DNA of 64,000 nt from JBBIRG01 sp964410965. Lineage in GTDB: Bacteria > CLD3 > SB21 > JBBIRG01. Position numbers and translations under genes: made by a program. Below the pieces are notes generated by a model, which worked only from the letters and a program-made list of their open reading frames with translations, did no database searches and was not told the origin of the DNA. The stretch spans positions 1-64,000 of the forward strand of contig CAYPIY010000002.1 in NCBI GenBank assembly GCA_964410965.1. Direction: 5' to 3'. Shown in pieces: positions 52,929 to 62,900 of this stretch (within the stretch, counting starts at the first letter, position 1; every line of letters begins with the position of its first letter).

Positions 52929-54428
52929 TCATTTGGATTGCAGTTTGTTTTTCATGACCCGTTTCATTTTCCGGACTGTGATGATATTGGTCAGTCCGAC
53001 CATCCATTCATAAATCACGAGTACCCAGAAAATGACCGGTTTATAACCCGTAAAAGACAGCAAAAAGACATAAAACGTCCGGATATCGCCTTTCATCAGA
53101 AACCTGAAACGGTTGAAAAAACCATCGGGAGACACTTCGTTTTCAAGCGATTTCAGCAAATCCACGCCGAGGGCCTGGATGCTGACGTACCCCGCTTTGC
53201 GCATATAGTACTGCTGGTACAGGGCCGCAGGAATATACCAGATCAGCGTCGCGGCCAACGCTGCAGGATAAACCCGGTTGTTCGAACTTTCGACCCAGCA
53301 AACGTAACCCAAAACCGCCAGGGGAATCGCAAAGCGCAGGTCATCGATAAGCATATCGAACCTTGCGCCGGAAGCGGATTCGTAATTTCTCATCCGGGCC
53401 ACCTCTCCGTCACACCGGTCGAGCACTCCCGCCGACAACTGCCAGATCAGCGCGAATGCAATCATCGCCCAGTATTCGGAAATGAACAAAAACGCGGATG
53501 CGATGACAAACAGCGAGATTTCAGTCACGCTGATCACATTCGGAGTAAAACGCAGCCGGGCGAGCAGAAAGGTCATGGGCTTTGAAAGATGCGAATTCAC
53601 GGCTTTGGAAAACTCACCGCTTATTTCCTTGAATGCGATCTTCCAAAAAAACTCTTTAATCAATTTTACTGATGTCTTTCCATGCACGGGCAACCACCAC
53701 GCCGGTTCCACCCAGCTCAGCTGCAGAACCGACCTTTGACGGAACGACTGAATGATGCCCTGAACCGAATCTGAAAATGGCATACCTTTCATCTGATCAG
53801 ACCGGCATACCAGAATCTGAGTGGAAAAAAAACCCTCCGAATCATTGGCGGTGTTCTCGATTGCAAAATCAAAATTCCCCATCGCATATTCCGACTGAAG
53901 GATCCGGTCGCGATCCCCCGTACGCATGGTGATTTGGGTGTAGGAGCGGGTTTCCTGAAACATGACTTTGTGTTTATTCTTTACCCCGGAAGAATACCGG
54001 ACCTGTCCTTTATCCGTCCAGACTTCCCTGAAGGCAAAAAGAACGGGGCGGGCCGGGTGCGCCATTTTCATTTGGCTGATCAGCGTCGGATGAATGATCA
54101 TTCCGCAATCGAACAGAATAAAAGGATCTGTCCATGACGCGGTTGCCTCCCGAATCGTTTCAGTCAGTGAATCTCCGGACTTGATATTAATGATCCGGCA
54201 TTCATAAATCAGCCTGTGTCTTACCTGACGAATGATTTTTTCAATAGAATTTTTTTGATTGCCCGGGTCAACCACAATGACGTCACAGATTTCTGATTTG
54301 GAAAGAGCTACGAGGGAACGCCCCAGAAGCGTTTCACCGCCGTACCGGGCGCTAGTCGCATCGATGTCCTGTTTGGAGGGGATGACAACGACTGCTTTCG
54401 TGATTTGTCTGTCCTTGTCGGGCTTCAA
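52929..54428 (-). CDS. Nucleotidyltransferase-like/CDP-alcohol phosphotransferase fusion
   Basis: 499 residues from a TTG start (no ATG is available in frame; a stop lies upstream). The N-terminal half (about 10-240) is a GT-A/nucleotidyltransferase-like domain (AVVVIPSK, GRSLVALSKSEICDVIVVD, DPFILFDCGMIIHPTLI) with a degenerate NTP loop. The C-terminal half has the CDP-alcohol phosphotransferase signature D-x2-DG-x2-AR-x8-G-x3-D-x3-D (DRCDGEVARMR then GARFDMLIDD) within several membrane helices. Such fusions make inositol-phosphate or related phospholipids and solutes. The exact polar head group cannot be told from sequence. Confidence 0.85.
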   Translation of the reverse strand: MKPDKDRQITKAVVVIPSKQDIDATSARYGGETLLGRSLVALSKSEICDVIVVDPGNQKNSIEKIIRQVRHRLIYECRIINIKSGDSLTETIREATASWTDPFILFDCGMIIHPTLISQMKMAHPARPVLFAFREVWTDKGQVRYSSGVKNKHKVMFQETRSYTQITMRTGDRDRILQSEYAMGNFDFAIENTANDSEGFFSTQILVCRSDQMKGMPFSDSVQGIIQSFRQRSVLQLSWVEPAWWLPVHGKTSVKLIKEFFWKIAFKEISGEFSKAVNSHLSKPMTFLLARLRFTPNVISVTEISLFVIASAFLFISEYWAMIAFALIWQLSAGVLDRCDGEVARMRNYESASGARFDMLIDDLRFAIPLAVLGYVCWVESSNNRVYPAALAATLIWYIPAALYQQYYMRKAGYVSIQALGVDLLKSLENEVSPDGFFNRFRFLMKGDIRTFYVFLLSFTGYKPVIFWVLVIYEWMVGLTNIITVRKMKRVMKNKLQSK

Positions 54429-54499
54429 CGGATTATCCGGCTGTTTTTTATTCTGATCATGTTGAATCTTTTTTACTCTAATCTATTTGGATCGTATCA

Positions 54500-54524
54500 A
54501 AATATCAAATACAATTTGATATTT
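54500..54524. promoter_or_regulatory. Perfect 11-bp-arm palindrome upstream of the CDP-alcohol phosphotransferase
   Basis: AAATATCAAAT-ACA-ATTTGATATTT is perfectly symmetric. A minus-strand TAGATT (54485-54480) would put transcription start near 54473, about 39 bp from the centre, an activator-like distance. It is AT-only in the core and not followed by a T-run typical of a terminator. The rest of 54429-54702 holds no gene. Confidence 0.45.
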
Positions 54525-54702
54525 GTATGAATAACAGAAACCATGCCAAAAACGATGACGCTTCCGCAGCGATTAACTCATTATAAAACAATATTTCGAA
54601 TCAGAATAAAATACAAATATTTTACAGTAGAGGATAATTCATGTTGTCATTTCACAACAGACCGAAAGTTACCCGTCGGCATTTTTCATGAAAATACATG
54701 AG

Positions 54703-55398
54703 TTATTTAAAAACCATTTTAACCCGGAGGCTTTTTCCCTTTTCATCATTGATATTGGAAATGCCCTCGTAATAGGCAAGCTGTTTGGTCGCCTGATTGT
54801 AAGTTACGAGTATCGGTTTGACAAAAATCCTCAGCAGAAAATTGTCTATCTCCAGTCTGAATCGGACGAGGTTACGGCTGCCTTCGGTCAATTCCTTGTC
54901 TTTAAGCAGGCGAAATTTGAAATAATCCTGTTCGATAGGAGCGATAAAATTGAAATGCATGGTTTCGCCGTTCATGAGCTTATTCCAGTTGGTCTCAATG
55001 AAAAAATTAAATCCGGCATCTACCACAGCGGGTTCAGGAACGGAAATCCATTTTTCTTTAAGGGGGTCATTTCCGGTTCTTCGGGCGAAAACGCGAACTT
55101 GTCCGTTTTTCCATTCCGAGCCTTCAAGATAGCCGTCGCGGGTATCCTCGAGCGAGTAATCGGGAATATGAACATTCTTTTTGAAATTGACTTTCCGTTT
55201 TACAATCACTTTTCCGTCAGGATCGCGGTACGTAAAATTCCATTCGCCGGGTTTTCCGCCCTGATCGTATTGTATTCGTTCTTCGGAATACAAAAACTGA
55301 TTATTGTTCAGGTCATAGGCAGGCGTATTCAACTCTTTATTTTGTCCGTATCCGCATACGGGTATCAGCAGGATTCCGAATATGAAAAAGAATCTCAT
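54703..55398 (-). CDS. Exported protein of unknown function beside the lipid locus
   Basis: From the ATG at 55398 the product has 231 residues and a signal peptide (FFIFGILLIPVCGYG); the frame is open to 55440. The mature part is beta-rich (WNFTYRDPDGKVIVKRKVNF, MHFNFIAPIEQDYFKFRLL, LRIFVKPILVTYNQATKQL). I do not recognise the family with certainty. Overlap with the end of the cyclopropane synthase gene (55395) suggests cotranscription and a possible link to lipid handling in the periplasm. Confidence 0.75.
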   Translation of the reverse strand: MRFFFIFGILLIPVCGYGQNKELNTPAYDLNNNQFLYSEERIQYDQGGKPGEWNFTYRDPDGKVIVKRKVNFKKNVHIPDYSLEDTRDGYLEGSEWKNGQVRVFARRTGNDPLKEKWISVPEPAVVDAGFNFFIETNWNKLMNGETMHFNFIAPIEQDYFKFRLLKDKELTEGSRNLVRFRLEIDNFLLRIFVKPILVTYNQATKQLAYYEGISNINDEKGKSLRVKMVFK

Positions 55399-56429
55399 CG
55401 TAATCCCGTTTTTTGAAAAAGATAATGACTGACGATCCATTCTTTCCCCCGTTTATATCCCCAAAGTTCGGCGCATGCCATGAAAAAAATCCGCCAGTAG
55501 CTCCTCCATTTCGTGACATGATGCTTCCCGTAGGTACCGGCGAAGACCGGGGTGATTTCTTTTATATGCCGGTCCATGTTGGCCAGCCAAGCCTCAGCGG
55601 TCTTCTGGTAATGCGTGCCGTCCACCTGCCAGTGCTGTTCAACGGACAGGTCGTCATTGAAATAGAACAGAAGATGATCGCTGGGCATGATGCCTCCGGT
55701 AAAAAAGTAACTTGCCATCCAGTCTCTTTCGTCACGGACATCAAACGGATAAGCGAAAGTCCTGTGGGTAAAAATATGCACGAATAATTTTCCATCCGGA
55801 TTCAGCCATCCGCTGACCCGTTTGAGCAGTATCTGATAATTGCGCATATGTTCAAACATTTCCACCGAAACGACGCGGTCAAACGTTTCGCTGATGCTGA
55901 AATCGTTCATATCGGCAGTGATGATTTGAATGTTTTTCAGGCTACGCTGGCGGGCCTGTTCCTCGATATACTGCTTCTGGGATGCTGAATTGGAAACGGA
56001 GGTAATCCGGCTGTTCGGAAACCGCCGGGCCATAAATAACGTCAGCGAACCCCAACCGCAGCCCAGTTCCAGTATATTCATACCGTCAGTCAGTCCTGCA
56101 CGGCGGCAGGTCAGTTCCAGCATGTTTTCTTCGGCTTCATCCAGCGATTGAGTGTGATCTGTCCAGTATCCGGAACTGTATTTGAGATGTTTCCCCAGAA
56201 CATACCGGTAAAAATCCGCGGGCACCTCGTAATGCTGTGCGTTGGCCTCCTGCGTGTGGATCGCGACTCGGCTCTCTTTTAACTCTCGTACAAAATTCAT
56301 CAGGTGGTTCTGCTGCATTTCGAGGGTGGGTTTCGTTTCTTCCTCGATCCTTTGCTTCAGGAGCCTGCGGATGCCTATCCGGATCAGTCTGTCGGGAAGA
56401 AGATTTTTTTCAAGCAGTGCGGATAACAT
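55395..56429 (-). CDS. Cyclopropane-fatty-acyl-phospholipid synthase-like methyltransferase, locus B
   Basis: 344 residues. QHYEVPADFYRYVLGKHLKYSSGYW and the SAM-binding LELGCGWGSLTLFMARRFP mark the family, with SVEMFEHMRNYQILLKRV and HIFTHRTFAYPFD later. It lacks the N-terminal lipid-binding domain seen in the 40.6-41.9 kb enzyme, and GGIMPSDHLL replaces the usual KHIFPGG loop, so it belongs to the shorter plant/bacterial subgroup. Product could be a methylated or cyclopropanated lipid. It overlaps the downstream exported protein by 4 bp and follows DUF1295 by 1 bp, so the operon is tight. Confidence 0.88.
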   Translation of the reverse strand: MLSALLEKNLLPDRLIRIGIRRLLKQRIEEETKPTLEMQQNHLMNFVRELKESRVAIHTQEANAQHYEVPADFYRYVLGKHLKYSSGYWTDHTQSLDEAEENMLELTCRRAGLTDGMNILELGCGWGSLTLFMARRFPNSRITSVSNSASQKQYIEEQARQRSLKNIQIITADMNDFSISETFDRVVSVEMFEHMRNYQILLKRVSGWLNPDGKLFVHIFTHRTFAYPFDVRDERDWMASYFFTGGIMPSDHLLFYFNDDLSVEQHWQVDGTHYQKTAEAWLANMDRHIKEITPVFAGTYGKHHVTKWRSYWRIFFMACAELWGYKRGKEWIVSHYLFQKTGLR

Positions 56430-56430
56430 G

Positions 56431-57231
56431 TTAAGGGGTTTCTCCTTTCGGGGTTTTCCTGAACCACGGAATAAAAGCGCTTGTGGTACGCCGGTAGTCC
56501 CTGTATTCTTCTCCTTTTGTCTTCAGCGCCTGTTCCTCGGTAGCGGGTATACCGGTCACTTTCAGTAAAAAATATAACATGAGTATCGGTGCCGTGATGC
56601 TGATCCACCCGAAAGGCGACCCAAGCGCGAACACGAAATAGGATACCCATATCAGCCATTCAAAAAAATAATTAGGGTGTCGGGAATATTTCCACAGTCC
56701 TGTCATGCATGTTTTGCCCTGATTTGCAGGATCGGACTTGAACCGTTTCAATTGATAATCCGATACCGATTCGCCTGCGATCCCGATGCTCCATAGGCCT
56801 GCGGCGGCCCATTCGATCCAGTTCATTTCCGGCCGGTAATGGGCCAGGATAACGATGAAAGGAACCGAAAGAATGACATTCAGCAACGCCTGGAATTCAA
56901 AAAAGAAAAAGAATTTCACCGGCAGATATGATTTCCAGTTTTCGCGTATCTGTGCGTAACGGCCGTCTTCCCCGGATCTGAGAAACCTTTCCAACAGATG
57001 CCAGGACAGTCTTATACTCCAAAGTGTAACCATTCCTGTAATGATCCATCCGCGCAAAGAATCGTTGGGGCTGATCGGGTAATATATCCAAATCAGGAAT
57101 GCAAAGCCGGAAGCCCAGCCCACATCGACGATACCTGCATTTCTCATCGGGATATGAACAGCCCAGAGCACGGCCATGTACAAAAGCATGAACGCAAGTC
57201 CTATCCACAGCATTTGAATGGCGTATTCCAT
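56431..57231 (-). CDS. DUF1295 steroid-reductase-like membrane protein
   Basis: Using the ATG at 57231 (GGAGG upstream, TAATG overlap with the previous stop) the product is 266 residues; a frame open to 57369 adds a non-conserved extension. About six membrane helices. Diagnostic motifs are VDVGWASGFAFL-like, RSGEDGRYAQIRENW, and GLWKYSRHPNYFFEWLIWVSY with EEYRDYRRTTSAFIPWF. The family is related to steroid 5-alpha-reductase and isoprenylcysteine methyltransferase and probably reduces or modifies a lipid. It is coupled to the cyclopropane synthase. Confidence 0.9.
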   Translation of the reverse strand: MEYAIQMLWIGLAFMLLYMAVLWAVHIPMRNAGIVDVGWASGFAFLIWIYYPISPNDSLRGWIITGMVTLWSIRLSWHLLERFLRSGEDGRYAQIRENWKSYLPVKFFFFFEFQALLNVILSVPFIVILAHYRPEMNWIEWAAAGLWSIGIAGESVSDYQLKRFKSDPANQGKTCMTGLWKYSRHPNYFFEWLIWVSYFVFALGSPFGWISITAPILMLYFLLKVTGIPATEEQALKTKGEEYRDYRRTTSAFIPWFRKTPKGETP

Positions 57232-57572
57232 TAACCGTTCCTCCGCATCCATATGTTTGAAAGGGACTCTCCTTTTTTTATTTTCATTAACTGTATGAAA
57301 ACATATAATGCAGTGGCAATGCTGCCGAGACAAATCAGGAGAACGAGCCATGACGCCCTTAGACCCCAATTCCTCTCTTTATATAAAATCCACAAATATA
57401 TGAAAAACACATTCGCGTAGAAATCCCACAGAGTGGCTCGCATCCAAGGTATGGACGCAAGGAAATTCCACTCCGTAAAAAGATTGCTTTTCAGGCTTGT
57501 ATCGATTACGATATATACAATCCATAAAAAGATAAACGCCGTTAAAAACCGAACAAACCCGATCAAGCCCAT
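57231..57572 (-). CDS. DUF1475-like small membrane protein
   Basis: 113 residues, three membrane helices (FLTAFIFLWIVYIVID, FYANVFFIYLWILY, ASWLVLLICLGSIATALYVF). The pattern IPWMRATLWDFYANV then YKERNW and LGSIATALYVFIQLMKI matches the DUF1475 family, of unknown function. It is the first gene of the DUF1475-DUF1295-cyclopropane synthase operon and its stop overlaps the DUF1295 start (TAATG). Confidence 0.78.
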   Translation of the reverse strand: MGLIGFVRFLTAFIFLWIVYIVIDTSLKSNLFTEWNFLASIPWMRATLWDFYANVFFIYLWILYKERNWGLRASWLVLLICLGSIATALYVFIQLMKIKKGESLSNIWMRRNG

Positions 57573-57766
57573 GTAAAATCCTTTATTGAGTGTCTAATTA
57601 AACAGTTCTGAGCAAATAAACGAATATTGTTTTCTAATATTCCTGACGAATTTTTAAATGACACTGAGGAGAGGTTGACAATAAAAAGATCTGACATTAA
57701 TATTTCAAGGCCGGTTCACCGTGTATTTTCAAATCGGGCCGGTCATAATACTCAAAAACACAGGAA

Positions 57767-58065
57767 ATGAATCCAATTGTCGCAGATTTCGCGATAACTG
57801 CCGATGAGGGTAAAATCTATCGGGCGGATTTAACAATCTTGATATGATTGCTTCAGCTGGTTACAGAGTAAATTCAATCCCAGGCACTCAATTCCGTATC
57901 TGGCCGGCCATATTCTTAAAAGATTATCTTGTTGAAGGTTATGCGATTAATCATAAAAGGCTTGCTCAGAAGAATCAGGAGATCAAAGTCTTAAAAGACG
58001 GCATAAGCATTCTCACCCGTGTTGTTACAGATCAGATCGAACACATGGAAAACAATGCCGAATGA
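57767..58065 (+). pseudogene. Frameshifted remnant of a RhuM-family gene
   Basis: Reading 57767-57826 in one frame gives MNPIVADFAITADEGKIYRA, which matches the RhuM segment vvAdFATTAxDGKxY. The match continues in a different frame from about 57829: FNNLDMIASAGYRVNS, GTQFRIWPAIFLKDYLVEGY, NHKRL. The frame shifts between about 57822 and 57832. The N-terminal DNA-binding-like part and most of the C-terminus expected of an intact gene (about 330 residues) are missing. The surrounding 57573-58126 has no other gene. RhuM genes are often linked to restriction or toxin loci, so this may be the scar of a lost mobile defence island. Confidence 0.7.
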
Positions 58066-58126
58066 CTGAAGACTTTTTGGAACAACTCGTCTATCTCTGC
58101 TTTACGATAGAATCCGTTTGATCCAA

Positions 58127-59713
58127 TCAGACATCCACTAAAAAATCCGACAAGGCGATATCCGGATTATTTTCCAGGAATGAATTGAGACGCCACAGGT
58201 TTTCAAAAAGCACGACCTGCCGGTTGTTTTTATCGGTTCCCGGAACGCCGTAATACGAAAGTTTGTTCTTCAATATGGCAATATCCATCGGCTGGCCGAC
58301 CCAGCGCAGGACCGTCCAGGGCATGACTTCCAGCATGGTATCGACACGGTACTCGTCGCGGAGCCGGTACTTAAGCACCTCATACTGCAGTTCGCCCAAA
58401 GCACCCAGCAGGGGAACGTTCATGATCTGCCCGTCAACCAGGAACGGCTGGACGATATCCTCTGCGATGAGATGATCGAGGCCTTTGCGGAACGACTTGT
58501 TCTGCGAGGGATTGTTGTTCAAGACATACGCGAAGAGTTCCGGCGCGAAACGCGGGATTTTTTCCATGACGATTTCCGGATCCGAGCTGATCGTATCGCC
58601 GATATTGAAATCCGCGTTCGTGACAAAACCGATAATATCGCCCGGATAGGCTTCATTCGCTATTTCCCGTTCCTTGCCGAAGACGTGGTGCGTACTCGAA
58701 AGCCGGATTTCCTTTCCGCTCCGCGTGTTCCATACCTTGGCGTCCCTTTCAAATTTTCCGGAGCAGACCCTCGCAAACACCATCCGGTCGCGGTGCAGGG
58801 GATTCATGTTGGTCTGGATCTTGAACACGAAAGCGGAAAACGCCGGATGTTCCAGCGGTATCAATTCACCACGGGATGATAATCTCGGAATCGGCGGGCT
58901 TGAGTATTCCAGGAATCCGTTCAGTAGAAGTTCCACGCCAAAATTATTCGCGGCGCTTCCGAAGTACACGGGCGACAATTCCCCTTTCAGGACGCTATCA
59001 TGATCAAACCCGACGTGCGCTTCATCCAGAAGCATAAGCTCTTCGGTGAAAAGATCATAAGCGTTTTCGCTCATGATTGTTTTGAAGGACTGATCGTTAA
59101 TGGAATGGATCGAGTACGGGGCGCGGTAAGCGCCGCCCTGGGTACGCTCGAATAAATGCACTTGTTTTTTCATCCGGTCGTACACGCCCCGGAAGGATTC
59201 GCCGTTGCCGATGGGCCAGTTGACCGGGAAAGCGCTCAAGCCGAGCACGTCCGCAATCTGGTCGATCAGTTCAAACGGCGGTTTGGCGGGCCGGTCTAAT
59301 TTATTCATGAACGTAAAAATCGGTATAAGATGTTTTTTGCATATTTCAAACAGCTTGATTGTCTGGCTTTCGATACCTTTTGCCGCGTCGAGAACCATGA
59401 TCGCGCCGTCCACCGCGGTCAGCACGCGGTAGGTGTCCTCCGAAAAATCCCGGTGTCCCGGCGTATCGAGAAGATTGAATTTGTGATCGCCGTATTCAAA
59501 CTGGAGCACAGTGGATGAAATGGAAATGCCTCTTTTTTTCTCCAGTTCCATCCAGTCGGATGCGGTTTCGCGTTGTTTCTTTTTGGCGGTGACCGATCCG
59601 GCAAGTTCCAGCGCACCGCCGTACAGCAGAAGCTTTTCGGTCAATGTGGTCTTGCCCGCGTCCGGATGCGAAATGATGGCCAGCGTGCGCCGGCGTGAGG
59701 TTTCCTTATTCAT
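58127..59713 (-). CDS. prfC: Peptide chain release factor 3
   Basis: 528-residue translational GTPase that recycles RF1/RF2 from the ribosome. The P-loop is SHPDAGKTTLTEK; the switch I region has QRETASDWMELEKKRGISIS, a segment typical of RF3. DTPGHRDFSEDTYR is G3 and FMNKLDRPAKPP is G4. Domains II and III follow with normal length (YVLNNNPSQNKSFRKGLDHL, GALGELQYEVLKYRL). It stands alone on the minus strand; the 214-bp 59714-59927 spacer holds nothing I can identify. Confidence 0.96.
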   Translation of the reverse strand: MNKETSRRRTLAIISHPDAGKTTLTEKLLLYGGALELAGSVTAKKKQRETASDWMELEKKRGISISSTVLQFEYGDHKFNLLDTPGHRDFSEDTYRVLTAVDGAIMVLDAAKGIESQTIKLFEICKKHLIPIFTFMNKLDRPAKPPFELIDQIADVLGLSAFPVNWPIGNGESFRGVYDRMKKQVHLFERTQGGAYRAPYSIHSINDQSFKTIMSENAYDLFTEELMLLDEAHVGFDHDSVLKGELSPVYFGSAANNFGVELLLNGFLEYSSPPIPRLSSRGELIPLEHPAFSAFVFKIQTNMNPLHRDRMVFARVCSGKFERDAKVWNTRSGKEIRLSSTHHVFGKEREIANEAYPGDIIGFVTNADFNIGDTISSDPEIVMEKIPRFAPELFAYVLNNNPSQNKSFRKGLDHLIAEDIVQPFLVDGQIMNVPLLGALGELQYEVLKYRLRDEYRVDTMLEVMPWTVLRWVGQPMDIAILKNKLSYYGVPGTDKNNRQVVLFENLWRLNSFLENNPDIALSDFLVDV

Positions 59714-59927
59714 GCATGATCTCCATAGCGGAATATAATCAAAAAAAACTGAATTGAAATTATTAATTGTTACGATACGAAATTTGATTGATCCATATCA
59801 GCGCAGTGATCGAATTGCCGCGAACAAAGCAACATGGAAAATCACTCTGCCGCTGCGATCATATATAAAACCAATGTTTGCCCGGATAACTCAGGATCAG
59901 AGCCATCCCCGCAATGGAACCGCATTT

Positions 59928-62900
59928 TCAGTTTTTTTTCATCTCCGGGGCCCTGACGGGGAGGGTAATGATAAAATCCGATCCTTTTCCCGGTTCGCTG
60001 ATCACATCGATGCTGCCATGATGGTCCTGAATGATGCCATAACTAATCGATAATCCGAGACCAAAACCCTTGCCGATATCCTGCGTTGTGAAAAATGGAT
60101 CAAAAATCCTTTGTTTCAGGCTTTCATCCATTCCGATCCCGTTATCCCTGAAACTGATCCTGATATGATGGTTCAGTCTCCGTGTCGTGATCCGTATCTC
60201 ACCGTTTTCGGGTATCGCCTGTACGGCGTTTTTCAGGAGATGCATAAACACCTGGTTGAGCTGTCCGCAGGCGCATTCAAGATCGGGCAAATCTCCGTAA
60301 TCTCTTATGATTGTAATGCGGTGCTCATACTGCTTACTGACCAGAGAAATCGTCGCGTCAAGATTATCATGAAGATTCACGGTCTGCCAGTCGGTTTCGT
60401 CCAGCCGTGAAAACGTTCTCAGATTCAGGACAATTTCGCGGATCCGCTCAGCTCCTTTTTTATAAGTCTGCAGCAGATGATTCAGGTCGGTGGAGACATA
60501 ATCGTAATCCGCCTCTTTTTTCGCTTTTTCATATCCCAGGCGGTTCTCTCCTTCCAGAAAACCGTCCGCGGTGCTGATCAGATGTCCCATTTGCCGGATA
60601 TGATGTTCAAGATATGTCAGGTTGGAATAAATGAACGTAATCGGGTTGTTGATCTCATGAGCAAGGCCCGCGACAAGTTGTCCCAGGGAAGACATTTTTG
60701 CGGTTTGAACCAGCCGGGTCTGGGTGTTCTTCAATTCTTCCAGCGTGATTTCGAGTTCTTTTTTCTGCTCCCCGATGGTTGCGGTTTTTTCGTTAACCTG
60801 TATTTCGAGTTCGGTCTTTCTTTTTTCAATCTGACGGATTCTGAGACGGAACACCATGTAGACGCCGAAAATAAAAACCAGAAAAATCAACCCATAAAAC
60901 CAAATTGTCTGATATACAAACGGTTTCAGATGAACCGATCGTGACGCTCCTGTTTCATTCCACACGCCGTCGTTGTTGCAGGCCTTGACCCTGAACTGGT
61001 ATTCCCCGGGCGGCAAATTCGTATAATAAGCGACCCTGCGTGAACCCGCGTCCACCCAGTTCCGGTCAAACCCTTCCAGTTTGTACATGAACCGGACCTT
61101 TTCTGAAATCACGAAACTTAACGCTGTAAAATGAATTTCGAGTTTCTCCGCCCCGGGCCCGAAAATCACGGGCAGGCTGTCCCTTGTTATGTCGCCGGAG
61201 ACGGCCATCTCATCCGAAATTATTTTTTCGATATGTACCGGCGGCGGCAATAAATTATTTTTCAGGTTATCGGGATCCACCATAACCGCTCCCATCACGG
61301 TCGGAAACAATAATTTTCCATCATTCATTTTCCATCCCGAGGGCTGATTCCGTCCGCAGCACTCCGGGCTCATCATACCGTCAGCGTGAGTATAAATCAC
61401 CGACCGGATTTGCCGGATTCGTCCTGAAGAAAAATCATCCAGCTCTTTTTTCGGCACCTCAAAGATTCCGCGGTTACAGCTCATCCACAGATTGCCTTTA
61501 TGGTCTTCGAGAATACAGAAAATAAGGTTGTCGTATAAACCGTGATCCGTTGTATAATGAGTCCACCGGCCGTCTTTGAGCCGGTTCAGCCCGCCCCCGT
61601 CTGTGCCCACCCATAAAGTGTTTTCTTCATCGATAAAGGTGCATAAGACGATATCGTTTGACAATCCGTTTTGGGTATTGAAGACAGACCATTGTCCGTT
61701 CTTAAGATAATTCAATCCGCCGCCGTTGGTGCCCGCCCATACCGTGCCTTCCCGGTCAGCATAAACAGATAATACCGTATTATTCGATAACCCGTTATCA
61801 GTATTATAAACGGTAAAGGTCCCGTTTTTGAAATAATTCAATCCGTTAAGTGTTGCGATCCAGACATTGTCGTCTTTGTCAGTACAAATCGACCGGATAA
61901 ATTCATTCGACAACCCGTCTTTCATGTGGTAGGATGTAAACCGCCCGTGACTGAAACGATTCAATCCGTTACCGTCCGTTCCGACCCAGAGCCGGCCCTT
62001 ACTGTCTTCGCAGACTGACCACACGATATTACCGGACAATCCGTCACGAGTTGTATAAGTGCGGAAATTTCCGTCTTTAAGCTGATTCAGTCCCCCGCCG
62101 CTGGTACCGATCCATACCGATCCGTGACGGTCTTCGTACACACACCGGACAATGTTATAGGACAATCCCTGACGGGTCGAATACGTAACGCATTTGCTGT
62201 CCCGCAGGCGGTTCAATCCTCCTCCATCGGTTCCGATCCAGAGATTCCCCTCATGATCTTCAAGAAATTTCCGGATATGATTATTTGATAACCCGTGACT
62301 GACGGTGTAATTTGAAAATGCTCCGTTCACATACCTGGATACGCCGCCCCGGGTTCCGATCCACAGACTACCGTTACGATCTTCAAACAAAGCCGCAACC
62401 ATGTCGCTGGGCAGGCCGCTCTTAACGGTTAACGCCGACCATCGCCCGTCCGCAAAACGGTTGAGGCCTCCGCCATAAGTCCCCGCCCATATAATTCCGC
62501 TCCGGTCTTCATAACAAACCGCTACGGCATTGTTGGTCAACCCGTTCAAAACCGTGAAGTTTTCGAATCTGCCTTCATAATACCTTGATATGCCGACGTG
62601 TGTACCGATCCATAAAGCGCCCCGGCGGTCCTCAATAACGGAACGCACCATATCATGGCATAAACCGTCCCGGGTAGTAAACACCTTAAATTGTCCGTTA
62701 ATGAATTTATTAAGCCCGCGGTTTGTCCCGACCCAGAGTGCTCCGTCGCGGTCCTGTACCACGCTCCAGACAAAATCACTGGACAACCCCTCCCGGATTG
62801 AATAATTTTGCCAGGCCCCATTCCGGTAACTGATCAATCCTCCGCCGTTGGTGCCGGCCCAGAGCGTTCCATCACGGTCTTCATACAGGCACATGATCCA

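Noticed and set aside
59714..59927. Intergenic stretch between prfC and the second kinase checked for small genes or RNAs
   Set aside because: No start with a ribosome-binding site, no stable hairpin and no recognised motif; left as unassigned.
61500..62900. DNA-level repetitiveness suggesting tandem repeats or CRISPR-like spacing
   Set aside because: The period of about 126 bp is explained by the propeller blades of the kinase coding sequence; no palindromic repeat or spacer structure.
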